The position numbers and the translations under genes were made by a program. Under the pieces are notes generated by a model. It was not told where the DNA came from. It was given only the letters and a program-made list of their open reading frames with translations, and did no database searches. Shown here in pieces: positions 21,430 through 31,678 of a stretch of DNA of 64,000 nt; position 1 is the first letter of the stretch; the number at the start of each line of letters is the position of its first letter. The stretch covers positions 124,001 through 188,000 of the forward strand of contig JAIWNE010000005.1 in NCBI GenBank assembly GCA_025331445.1, in the 5' to 3' direction. The DNA is from Blakeslea trispora (lineage: Eukaryota > Mucoromycota > Mucoromycetes > Mucorales > Choanephoraceae).

Positions 21430-22444
21430 AACAATTGAATCGGTCACTCTTTTTTTTTTCTTTAGAAGAAGAAAAAAGAAGAAACGTGAAAAGGATTAAC
21501 AATCACATAGTGAGGTTGTGTTACGATTTGAAGCTTAATATGATTATACACACTGAGTTTGCTTTTGTGTCATGTCAAGGATATCGTACGAGTGAAGGGA
21601 AAATAGCCTAAAATAAGGTTTTGCATAAAAGAAAAAATTAGGGAGGCCTAGATACTACGCGGAAAAAAAAAACTTGAAACGCTTGAGACCTTCTTTATAG
21701 ACAAAATATACAGTATCACCAATTAGCTTAATATGCGACTATTCTGCTTTCCGTTGTATAGATATGTACTGGATTATTTGGTTTGACTGTAATTATGTGT
21801 TCTTTTCTCCTTCTATAAGAAAAGCAATAAACAAAAGGGTTGATATTTTACATTCAATAGTCAATAGTCTAAATGAACAGAGAATTGGTTAAATCTGTAG
21901 GTTACACGACAATGAACAAAAGATAGAGCGTACGGTCTGCATGATTGTTTTTAATATTTTTTTTGGTGTTTTTATTTACGTAGTATCCTGTTATACTGCA
22001 TAAATTACATTGTTGCTTATTTTTTCTATTGCTATTACCATTGCTAATGTACTCGGTCTCAAAAAGAAAAAGAAAGGATGGTAAATGTAGTTTTTTTGAT
22101 GGATTTCATCCTCTTTTATTTTGTTACTATTTTGTATGGAATAGTGTGTTGTTTGAAAGAAAAAAGAGACAATAACGCGATCCTTTTGAAAGCGTTGCAC
22201 AGACCACATCATCATTTTGACGTAAAGAAAACTACGCACCCAGATGCCAAATGTAGTAGATGACCCGAGTTTGTATGAGAGAGATAGAGGGAAAAAAGAT
22301 ATTTCATTGGTAGGGAAGGTAGCATTTGCTTATCTTGTGAAAAGATGTCAAAGTGGGGGGGATCCTCTATTATGAGTACACAAGAAGCATGCAAAAATTC
22401 AAGGATCCAATCAATTTTTTTTTCGTTTTTCTCCGTTTCCCTGG

Positions 22445-22549
22445 TCAAGTAGTCAAGTCTATTCTCTTTTTCTGGTTCCTCAAATAGTCAAGTGCTTTCT
22501 CTTCCTCTGATCCTTCAAGTAGTCAAGTTTCCTCTCTCTTCTTCTGGTA
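22445..22549. repeat. Tandem repeat, 35 bp x 3
   Basis: Units start at 22445, 22480 and 22515 with the core TCAA.TAGTCAAGT followed by a CT-rich tail. The units differ at several positions. Confidence 0.7.
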
Positions 22550-23570
22550 TGCGTTGGTATGCAGCCAGAATCTATTTGGTGTGTTCTAGAATATTCTTTT
22601 TCAACTCACTTGTCATAGGAAATGTACATGTTTAGTCATTCCAAGTAATCAATCGCCTTTGTCTTGGATGAGTGGATGGGCTTTAGATGCAATTGCTTGT
22701 CTATAGATTTTCAATGAACTAAACGTCCTAAGCTATCTTTTTTAGCTGCAGTGGTTCTAGTCAGTGATCTCTCTAAAAGGAGATTGCTGGCCCTGAATTG
22801 TGAATGCTAGACTTGACAAAGGCTTACTGACTCATTTCAAAAACTTGTTTCTCTACATAACGGACTTCATGGTTGATACTTAATTGATGGCTCTCTTTGG
22901 TTTATAAAGCAAGAAAAGATTATTTATATTTAAAGATTATAAAACAAGTCGTTTATTTCACATAGCCTTCTTTCTTCATAATGGCTTTTACAACAAGCTT
23001 TTGACAATAAACTGTTGATTATTTTTGTATAGCTAACGATTATTGCTATTTGCCTTTATCTTCATACATACCGAATACACTCTTGATAGCATGCTGAAGT
23101 CCATCTTATACCTTGACAGAGTGAATCTTTCTATTTCCAACATCAAGTATCTGTCCTGGTCCCCGTCTTGTTCTGTCTTGATGTCTTGACATCATATGAG
23201 GTAGGCAACAATGTCGAATCCACACATGTGTATGCCGAGCACATGTGCTCTAAGCACCTGAACGGGTTGGGGATTTGGTCTCAACCACAAGGAGATGGCA
23301 TTCATCACTCTTATAGCAAAGTCTCCCGTCAGCTTTATACTGTTGGAATGTGGTTTTGTTTGCTTCTGGAATATAAGCATAACTGCCTTGTAAAGAGCAA
23401 ATGTTGTCCCAAGAGTGAAGAAAGAAAAGGGAGAAAAGATTACAGTCAAAAGAAACAAATAAAATCAGGATGTTATGGCTAGAAAGCTCTTTTTCTTTCC
23501 AAGCATACTATGACATCCTGATTCATTCAAGTCTATTTCTTGTAGAATGGCTATCAATCACGGTTAAATT

Positions 23571-23598
23571 TCAGGGTGAAACTTCTTGAATATATCTC
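23571..23598 (+). repeat. Solitary Tc1/mariner-type terminal repeat
   Basis: TCAGGGTGAAACTTCTTGAA followed by TATATCTC and a TA matches the 3' terminal repeat of element B (28580-28607) and the ends of element A. No partner end or transposase sequence is seen nearby, so this is a remnant end. Confidence 0.6.
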
Positions 23599-24178
23599 TA
23601 CATATAATTTCTGATCTAATATTGAGCTAAGTGAGATCATGGGCAAGGGTGGGTGAGACCTGTATATTTCCTTTTCTGGTTCCTCTTGTCTTAAACGCAA
23701 TTTCTATTATTAATTCATAAATAAAGCTGTCCATTATAAACCCGAAATCCGTCAGAATCCATTGGGTGGCAGTTAGAACATCATTTCCCATAAATTACTC
23801 TTCAAGATATGAGAAAGAAGGGGGTTTAGATTTGTTACTATACCTAAATGTAAAATAAAGTGTGGCTCTGAGAGCATTAACCACATTTTCTGTCTTCGCT
23901 TCGGCAACATTTTGGTTAGTTTTGGGGCAGACATTGCATCAGGAAAGTTTCACCAATTCATATTCTATGTCTTTAACATGCGAAAAAAAGGCTTCCAATT
24001 CAAGTTTGTTGGTTGGTATATCAGTTTTAATCTACCTATTCTATTCAACGTAGTTTCTTTTTCCCATGAAATAAAGGTATAAATAGCAAGCTTGTGGAAT
24101 CAAAAAGCAAGCCATCGTCTTTCTCTTTTCAAAACTTTTTCTCGATTCTTTCTTGGTCTCTATGCTTCTCAACTCTTT

Positions 24179-24231
24179 CTCTGGCTCTCTGGCTCTCTGG
24201 CTCTCTGGCTCTCTGGCTCTCTGGCTCTCTG
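24179..24231. repeat. Tandem repeat, CTCTCTGG x ~6.5
   Basis: Six to seven consecutive copies of an 8-bp unit inside a longer CT-rich region. Confidence 0.9.
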
Positions 24232-24850
24232 ACTCTACACCTCCCTCTATAAAGCTTTAGTCCTGACCTCCTAGGTCTGTCTCGTTAATCTGACTTGGTT
24301 TCATAGAGTCTTGCTGAAGGTGGGTATTAATCAGCACAAATTTAAAATATTGCATAATGATTGATGCCGTAGACTTATAAAGGGTTCCATAATTCTCTGT
24401 TTCTTTTCTCTTTCCGGTTCTCTCCCTTCTCGTCCTCTTTTCGTGATTTTTTATCGTTTTCTTCATCTCTTTTGTCACTGTCGTTGCCTTTTTTTCTTCC
24501 CTAGCTACAGTTTACTAAGGAATCCCATTTTCTTGTCATTTTGACCATGTACCACCTCCAATGTAGTCCTGTAAGGTTAAAGATGTTACCGTAAGTAACT
24601 GTAAATACTTTTCTGTTATTCATTGTACTAACTTGGTTCTTTTCTTTTTTTCTTTCTCGTATCTCTTCTTGGTAATCGATCTGGTTTACTTTGTCATTCA
24701 TCAGCATCCATATTTGGTTTTTTGTTTGTCCAACTTTGATTTTTCTAACAACCAAATTCACATGCTGAACTGTCTGATCTTAAAGTTGATACACCATACA
24801 CGTACGAATTTTTGCCCATACCAAGACTTTCCCTATTACTTTTACAAGCA

Positions 24851-26720
24851 ATGTCTAACACGCAATCTCACAGCGCTCGAAATCAAACTGATGCTTTATC
24901 AGAAAGTAAGGAAAGGTTTTGATTGCTTTGCTTGTCACTTACACTTTTTGTAGAAATACGCCTTTATCTAGAAAATAGTACTGATCCAACCCTCGCATCT
25001 TTCTGTGCGGAAAATTTGGAGTTCTTGAAGCAACTTGCTTCTTCAATGCAGATGTGGGATGTTCTTCTCACTAATCATTACAAAAACCATTGTGCCGATC
25101 TAAAAAAACGATACGTAAGTTGATACTGCTTTGATCTGGTGTATATTTAGGAAGCTAATTTTAGCCCTTTTCTTCTACTTTAGAAAAAAGGAAATTGGAA
25201 AGATATGCAAAAACAAATCAATCAAGAGAATACAGTAAAGTTTTTTTTTGTAGCCTAGATATTATTGGAGAAATCTAACTTTTATAGGATGCTGGTTGTA
25301 TTGATAATGCGTTGGCATCAAATACCAGACGTCTCTCCGAGGCTCAAAAAAAAGCTTTTGTTGATGCATACAACAAAATGGAAAATGAGAAGAAGTGGAA
25401 GATTGGCGAGAAATGCATCGAAGATATCATGTTTGAAGTAGGAAGCCGCATGGAATATGAGCAGTAAGTGTTCTGTTTAAGTCTGAATAATTAAAAAGAT
25501 GAGTTATTAATTTGTAAAGTGCTGCGCATTCCTGGATCTTTGATCCATTAGATGAGGTGTACGAAGAACACCTTGATGATGATGATGTTGAAAAGCTTAC
25601 TGAGTTTGATATGCCAACCAATCCTGAAGTGAAAGCACTATTGAGCAAGTTCGCAAGCTGCGTAAGTAAAACAAAAAACAATGTAATTGTAAGTATTAAC
25701 AAAATACACTCTATGTAGAGGTCAGCAAAGGATGTGGATGAGATGATTAGAAAATCAGACTATGACATGGATAAACAGTTTGATCTCTGGTGGATGATCA
25801 GAACAATCCAAGAAATGTTGTTGATGTTCAAGTCGAACAAAATAAACCTTCTAGACAAAGAAGGCTCTGAAGCTGATCTGGTTGCTCGTTTGTGGTGCTT
25901 GTTTGACCCTTTGTTTGAATTTTGTGGCTTTAACTGTACAAGGTATGTAGATATTGACGTAAAAGAAGAAAAGACTTGACTAATACAAATGCTGCTTTCT
26001 ATCGTAAAGACCTGAAAGTGCTACAGCAGCAACTCAAAGACTGACCAACAATTTTTCTGTCACTGGCACCTCAAGAAGCCAACATTTTGCTTGTTCTTTG
26101 CCTGATTTAATCATCACAAAAGATGGTTATGAGTATGGTTGTGCTGAGTATGGCAAAGAAGATAAAAAACATGTGAATTTGGAAGAAGCAGTTGAGGGCA
26201 GTTTGAAGCTGCCAAAAGAAATGAAGAACTTGCTGGTGTGTTTGTTGTCGCGTGTTGGCAAAGCAGATATCGAGAAGATGAAGAAAGTGAAAACAATTGG
26301 CTTCTTATGCAATCGTAAGTGAAACTCAACATAAGTTTCAGCATATAAATTTACACATGTTTAAATTGCTTCTGAATAGATTTCCGAATGAATTGCATGA
26401 TCATCGACCAGCCCTTTGGGTATGCTTGCCGCCTTGTGAAGATAAATGAAGTCAGCATTCCCTCGAAAATTGAAGATATGCCAGCAAAGTTTAGTCGAGT
26501 GCTTGATGTTGCCTGGAAAATGAAGGTAAGCACATAGTTTTTTCTGTTTGCTTACAATGTCATTTCTGAATTAACAATTTTTTTTTCAAAGGAAATTGCT
26601 CGAGGAGTAGAAGGCGTTTTGTCAGCAGAAGATGAAGAGCCTTCTGTTGTGAGAAAGCGAAAGGGCAGAGATCTGCCATTGAATGTAAATAACCTCAAGC
26701 AATTCAAGAGGGAAAATTAA
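24851..26720 (+). CDS. Nine-exon gene of a PD-(D/E)XK-like family
   Basis: Exons 24851-24905, 24954-25114, 25184-25234, 25288-25463, 25520-25661, 25719-25942, 26010-26314, 26380-26525 and 26592-26720 join in frame to 462 codons without a stop. The N-terminal half is helical and charged, with HSWIFDPLDEVYEEHL and QFDLWWMIRTIQEML. The C-terminal half has PDLIITKDGYEYGCAEYGK (about residues 301-319), a basic helix (LKLPKEMKNLLVCLLSR), an IGFLCN strand and CMIIDQPFGYACRL. PD...E..GK resembles a PD-(D/E)XK nuclease site, though with one extra residue before Lys. The tail VRKRKGRD could be nuclear-targeting. I believe such proteins form expanded, uncharacterised families in Mucorales, but cannot search. 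It sits directly beside mobile element B, yet all nine exons and eight splice pairs are clean, which argues for selection. Confidence 0.75.
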
Positions 26721-26906
26721 AAGCCTGTACTTCGTTTGTGCTTTCATGTGGCTCGCAATGGCATGTTTTTTAGAGATATATTCAGAAAGTCTCGCCCCGA
26801 AAATCAACCTTTTTATTGTTGTTGTGACTACACCATGAGTAATGTGTTTACAGGGTTAAGAATACCATGGTTAAATGGCGCTCTTCTTTCTCCTTCATCT
26901 TTATTA

Positions 26907-27067
26907 CAGTCAGACCTATTGAACTTGGCGTTTCATAAAAATTAATGGTGCATTCGTCAATATTGCTTCATCCTAATTTGAGTTGTAAGAGTGTCTACTG
27001 AGATGAAACAATATTGGCAAATGCGCCATTAATTTTTATGAAACGCCAAGTTCAATAGGTCTGACTG
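26907..27067. mobile_element. Foldback MITE nested in element B
   Basis: 161 bp made of two arms of about 66 bp with roughly four mismatches (CAGTCAGACCTATTGAACTT at one end and its reverse complement at the other) around a loop of about 30 bases. TA lies on both sides (26905-26906, 27068-27069), as expected for Tc1/mariner-type insertion. It codes for nothing and would need a transposase in trans. Its ends differ from those of elements A and B, so a different transposase moved it. Confidence 0.9.
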
Positions 27068-27169
27068 TACAAGCAAAGATTAGAAAACGTTTTTTTCCAA
27101 CCACCATCTTAGATTCCCGTCAATTCTCAAATGAAACCTATGGCCTTTTGAGTCGCTTCTACAATGTAA

Positions 27170-28411
27170 TCATCGATAAAAAAACTTTGAGATCGTCAGT
27201 GTAGGTTTGAACCGTCGAATTTTTTTGGCAAGCTTCTTGACATCACAACACACGCAATTGCCCAATTCAATGACAAGTTAGAACCTTCCGAAAAGAAGAC
27301 CATGGGCTGTCCTCGTCGAAATATAGCTCTGCCATTAAAGACATTATCAAAGAAAACAATCAGATTGGACATTCAAACACTGTAAGATCTACAGCAAAAG
27401 CGCTAAAAGACTCTTACCAGATTGATGTATCGTGTCAAGTTCTTCTGCGAGATTTTCATGCTCTAAACATGAGATATAAGAAAGGTGAAAGAAGAAACAT
27501 AAATCATGATGCTCCACAAAACATCAGTTACCGTTATGTGTATGTCGATCAAAGACTTCAGAACTTGAATGGTAACTGTCAACCAATTATGCCAGAAGTG
27601 TTCCTCGATGAGTCTTATTGTCACTTGATCCATTATGCTCAAAAGACTTGGATTACTGTCGATGGCATTGTGAATGAGATTGGACGAAAGCCAATGATGG
27701 TAACATTTGCTGCCTTTATTGTATTCAAAAGAGACAGAAGATGCAATGCCAAAGTTATTGAAGGCAGTGTAACAGTATGGCCAGTCAATGAAGGTAAGGA
27801 TGTAAACCCAGGTTATCATGTACATTTCACATGTGAAGAATTTGAGCAGCTGTTTGAGAGATTATGCCAATCGCTTGTTGAGTATGGCGGCTGTATAATC
27901 CATATGGATGGTGCATCCTACCACAAGTGCCGAATCAACCCTGTGTCAACTTCAGCAGATAGAAAGGAAACTATATAGCAGCGGTTCCTAAACAAAGGGT
28001 ATTTAGAGGTGGTTGAGGAGGATGCTGTTCCAAAATGACCAAAACAGCTCTTTTGACAATGGTCAAAGGCTTACAAATAACGCCAGTATATGCCTGTTAT
28101 AATATTGCCAGGCGATACAATCGCAAGTTGGCAATTACGCCACCATATCACTGCGAGCTACAGCTCATATAAAAGGTATGGTCAACAGTGAAGACACCTA
28201 TCAGCTTTGATCCAGATTTAAGTGAAACTGCCAAAAATATTAAAGAAAAATTGGACAACAGCCTAAAGAATGTCCCAGAATAAAGTCTTCTTTCGCTTTG
28301 AAAAGATTATGTCAACAAGGCAAAGGAGTACAAAGAGAGGTCTTTTGAAAAACAATCTCACAATCAAGCCTAAAGAAGAAAAGGATGATGCTGAAGTGGC
28401 TTCTTCCTAAG
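27170..28411 (+). pseudogene. Tc1/mariner-like transposase, element B
   Basis: The best-preserved part is 27469-27978 (RYKKGERRNINHDAP, VFLDESYCHLIHYA, NEIGRKPMMVTFAAFIVF, CIIHMDGASYHK). A damaged N-terminus (about 27300-27460) precedes it. The C-terminal part contains PPYHCELQ near 28140, where the third catalytic acid should be, then an acidic and lysine-rich tail. Stops and frameshifts make it inactive. It is clearly homologous to transposase A but much diverged, so the two are separate insertions. Confidence 0.8.
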
Positions 28412-28730
28412 TTTAAATTTCTTTATAGATTGTCTGAATTTTTAAAAACTGCTAGCTTGAGCTGAATCTGTTCGATTTTAACAAAACCTGCATTAAACGA
28501 AATTGCAACTTTTTTCTGAATGAATGGTGCTACTTTCATAAAATTCTAATCATTACAACTTGAGGAAATGAAAGCCGATTCAGGGCGAAACATTTTGAAT
28601 ATATCTCTATAGGGATAGGGATTTAAAACTAAAAAACTAAAAACATCTAAAGCCCGTCAAACCGCCTTATTTTGTTTCAAATGGCCCATGCTTGGACGTT
28701 ATTTTCGTAATTTCCTTTCTTTGGTGTCAT

Positions 28731-29075
28731 TCTCAACACTGTTATTTCTAAAATGATTGATCACGCCTGAGGGATCTTTCAACACAAACTGATTGACCGG
28801 CAGAACCTCTGTTCAATTCATTTCGCTTGCTGATCACGCCTGAGGGATCTTTCAGCACAAACTGATTGACCGGCAGAGCCTCTGTTCAGCATGCTTTTTC
28901 CATGTCGTTCTCAACACTATTATTTCTAAAATGATTGATCACGCCTGAGGGATCTTTCAACACAAACTGATTGACCGGCAGAACCTCTGTTCAATTCATT
29001 TCGCTTGCTGATCACGCCTGAGGGATCTTTCAGCACAAACTGATTGACCGGCAGAGCCTCTGTTCAGCATGCTGT
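28731..29075. repeat. Nested tandem repeat, 178 bp x 2, each with two 73-bp subunits
   Basis: The 178-bp unit (28731-28908) is repeated from 28909 with very few differences. Within each unit a subunit beginning TGATCACGCCTGAGGGATCT occurs twice, 73 bp apart, with A/G differences at fixed sites. This two-level structure means that a 73-bp duplication came first and the whole was then duplicated recently. No function is apparent. Confidence 0.92.
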
Positions 29076-29559
29076 ACGTAACGCAGTGAGTAGCTTACCT
29101 ATGTTCTAATCCTGCAAATGTAGCATTTAGCAAAGCAGCTTACATAAAGAGTCTTCTTCTTGACAAACATCATGTTACTTCTGCAAGGTATCAACACATA
29201 TAAACATGCTCATCAATCACAGTCTTAGCCTAGTTCTGATTTTCTCATGTACAATGGCTTTAAGAATAATACAAGTCCTTTTTGCACGATAAGTTATTTA
29301 GCAGTACGACTAGAAAAAAATTAGAATGCTTTGAACAATTACAACGTTCGGTGTCTTGCACTCTTTCAGCAATAAACCAATGTCCATAGCGGGTCCTGGC
29401 TGAAGCTTCATGTATGGAATTTGTATAACCTCTTTCTTCGTAGTTAGTCCAATCTTGTGGATATCTCTCAGCAAAGTCGTATCCGAAGCCTTTATGCTAA
29501 GGGAGTTCCTGGGCCTGTCTGTGTTGTTTTTGGTATTGCTTTGATGACTGAAATTTGCT
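29076..29559. other. Sequence between tandem repeat and DIRS relic
   Basis: No gene recognised. A minus-strand frame at 29310-29567 has no family features and probably belongs to the 3' end of the DIRS-type element to its right. Confidence 0.4.
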
Positions 29560-30880
29560 AGGAGCACTCAAGGTAAGAGGCGCAATATGATTTTTTCGAT
29601 AGTCTGAGTATGTGAACTCCAATTAGCCTGTTGCTTCGCTTTCCTCAATGGTAAATCTCTTTTCAACTGGCTTTGTACTAGCGGCCGTGTGTTTTGAGTG
29701 AGGATCGTATTTGGTGTTATCAACACCTGCTTTTTTCATCACTTGCTTCATCCATTTAGCAATGGTAGTCTCCTTGGCAGAACAAGTCTTGGCTGGATCT
29801 TCAATGTAGGCAAGGAATAGCTTGTATGCCACATATAGAGTCACTCGTACAGATTGTGTTTGCTCAATTAAATACAATATAAAGACATCTGACAGGACAG
29901 ACGCTTAAGCCTTGTACAACGCCAATAGTACATATCTTCAATTGTGTTTCTTTGGGCATGTAAAAATGGATTCTCGTCCCTACCAACGAATTGTTCTCAT
30001 CTCGATCCAGGTGAATGTCAAGGGGATTGAGGTTGGCAATATTAGATCTTGGTCTGGCCATAGTTACACTTCACAGTAATGCGATAGTGTTTCGTTGTAA
30101 TGTAGTGATCGAAATTGATTGGTTATTTGTCCAATTTGTATTGATAAAACGGATAGCAATGTTGATGTCCCACGCCTTTAATTTATGGTCTGCGGGAGCA
30201 GTAATCAGCTGGTTGCGTTTGGAACAAAAGAGATCTTGAATCAATGGATGGTAAGCAATAGGGTCTTTGTCTGGGTGAGTCTGTTTGGATATAGATGCGA
30301 TGCCAGATTGAAGTGCATTGAGGTGTTGTGTTCTGAATTGTTTGTTGTCATTCAGGAAATCAAGGATGTTTTTACGTTGTATTCTTCATAGTCAAGACGG
30401 TATTTTTCATACCAAAGTGTCCAAATTCTCCATCCGTTGTCATATGTTTTCCTAGTGTTAAGTCTTTGAGTATTTTCTAAAAACTAAAATATGCATTTGT
30501 TGAAGTCCTGGCCCTGTTGTGCTTTCCTAATAATAGCTATACGACTAGTGTGGTCTTTTTGCTCAGTTGGTAAAATATTGGTCTGCCCAACCGCCTCATT
30601 CCCAGCAGCATTGGATGCCAAAACTGTGTTGGCCAACCAAGGAGTGTCTACCACCATCCGTTCTACCTTCACTTTCCTGGCAGTTTGCAATACTAGTGGA
30701 ATCAGCTTCTATGGTGGGTAGGCATAAATGCCTTTCGTCGGTCATCGTTCTACAAATGCATCTGTCGCTGCTGCTTTGGGGTCTGGTCGCAAACTTCATT
30801 ATGTGGGTAGCTGAGTATTTTGTCTGCTAGCAAACATGTCTATTGTCAACGGGCCCCATCTCTTTACAATAGTCTGAAAG
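29560..30880 (-). mobile_element. DIRS-type (tyrosine recombinase) retrotransposon relic
   Basis: In the minus direction, broken frames spell first an RNase H-type segment (KRWGPLTIDMFASRQNTQLP at about 30870-30810, RPDPKAAATDAFVER, then WPTQFWHPMLLGM near 30640-30600). A recombinase follows (MARPRSNIANLNPLDIHLD, CPVRCLYIVF, ETTIAKWMKQVMKKAGVD, HSKHTAASTKPVEK, ANWSSHTQTIEKII). The HS..TAAST stretch corresponds to the RHxxA region of tyrosine recombinases in DIRS elements, which are common in Mucoromycota. Several stops and frameshifts show it is dead. The reverse transcriptase core was not found. Confidence 0.75.
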
Positions 30881-31023
30881 AAATTGAATGCGAAAACCAG
30901 TATTTGAAATACTAGTAAGTTTACTGATTGAGAGTACAATCAGGAGCAGAGAAAATCCTGGGTAATTTTCTTGGGTTGAACGCCAATAGTTTTAGATGGC
31001 CTGAAGGTAGGTTCACACATCCT

Positions 31024-31678
31024 TCAATCATAATGTTGTCGTTTTCTAAGATGACATACTTGCTTGGGAAAAAATGGGATTTTATTGCGAACTTGGTCTT
31101 GATAATGCATTAGCTTGTTGAATGTTGGCAAAATAACTTTTTCGTTCTTTCTGAAGGCTTCTTCAGAAACGATCAGTAAAAGCTTGAATACATAAGGCAT
31201 TTTCGTCATCATTCTTTGAGATGTCATGTCATCATCTCCATCTACCAAGACATGCAATATCATTGCCTCAATGTTCTTGAATGAAAATGCTGACTCTGCA
31301 TTTACATTTTCTTCGACTCTTTGATTGAGCAGCCCTTGTAGTGTTTAAATGCGCTCATTCAAAAGCTGATCCAAAAGTCTGTCAGTGTCTTCGTTCTCTT
31401 CTTAAACTTCAGAGTCATTGAAATCCGGTTCAAAGTTATCCTCGTCTTGCTCTTCTTCATTAGCTGTAACACTAAGTTCTCTTTTCTCAGCTGATCTGAG
31501 ATAGCTGTTGATGTACATTTCGCCCATACAATGTACAGTAGATAAATGCTGTCCAAGCATGTACTTTGTTGTGAATATCCCATCACATAAACCGCAATGG
31601 CTTTCGGGTTCAGTTTCGAATTGACTGAATACATTCATGGCATCCAAAGGTAGGCTTGACTCCTAACTGTTTAACCGG
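31024..31678 (-). pseudogene. Relic with a C2H2 zinc finger
   Basis: Frame 31402-31647 (minus) starts MDAMNVFSQFETEPES and has a clean C2H2 finger: C-x2-C (CGLCD), twelve residues, then H-x4-H (HLSTVH), followed by an acidic tail. Frame 31024-31263 downstream may be another piece. The finger runs directly up to the edge of duplicated block 2. It may be the N-terminus of a separate element or gene truncated there. Family not identified. Confidence 0.45.

Larger units (their letters stand above)
21430..24850. other. Gene-poor stretch with short tandem repeats
   Basis: No protein or RNA gene could be supported. Visible structure: a three-copy 35-bp repeat at 22445-22549 (TCAAGTAGTCAAGT core), an inverted repeat of about 10 bp at 23464-23473 and 23513-23522 (ATCAGGATGT), a solitary Tc1-type terminal repeat at 23571-23598, and an 8-bp tandem repeat (CTCTCTGG) of six to seven units at 24179-24231. 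Open frames are short and overlap on both strands. Confidence 0.55.
26773..28607 (+). mobile_element. Tc1/mariner-like element B (decayed), with nested MITE
   Basis: The 5' end GAGATATATTCAGAAAGTCT (26773 onward) and the inverted 3' end AACATTTTGAATATATCTC (to 28607) form imperfect terminal inverted repeats of about 30 bp; TA dinucleotides flank both (26771-26772, 28608-28609). Length 1,835 bp, of which 161 bp plus one TA is a MITE inserted at 26907-27067. A decayed transposase follows on the plus strand. Element A and an inverted fragment at 35265-35557 belong to the same family. Confidence 0.8.

Noticed and set aside
23168..23482. Plus/minus overlapping frames of about 100 codons
   Set aside because: No splice partners, motifs or consistent composition; both strands equally open.
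28731..29075. CRISPR-like array
   Set aside because: Two-level tandem duplication with no regular unique spacers, in a eukaryotic genome.
30540..30615. tRNA-like string (TGCTCAGTTGGTAAAATATTGG)
   Set aside because: Resembles a D arm only; no acceptor or T arm, and it lies inside DIRS coding sequence on the other strand.
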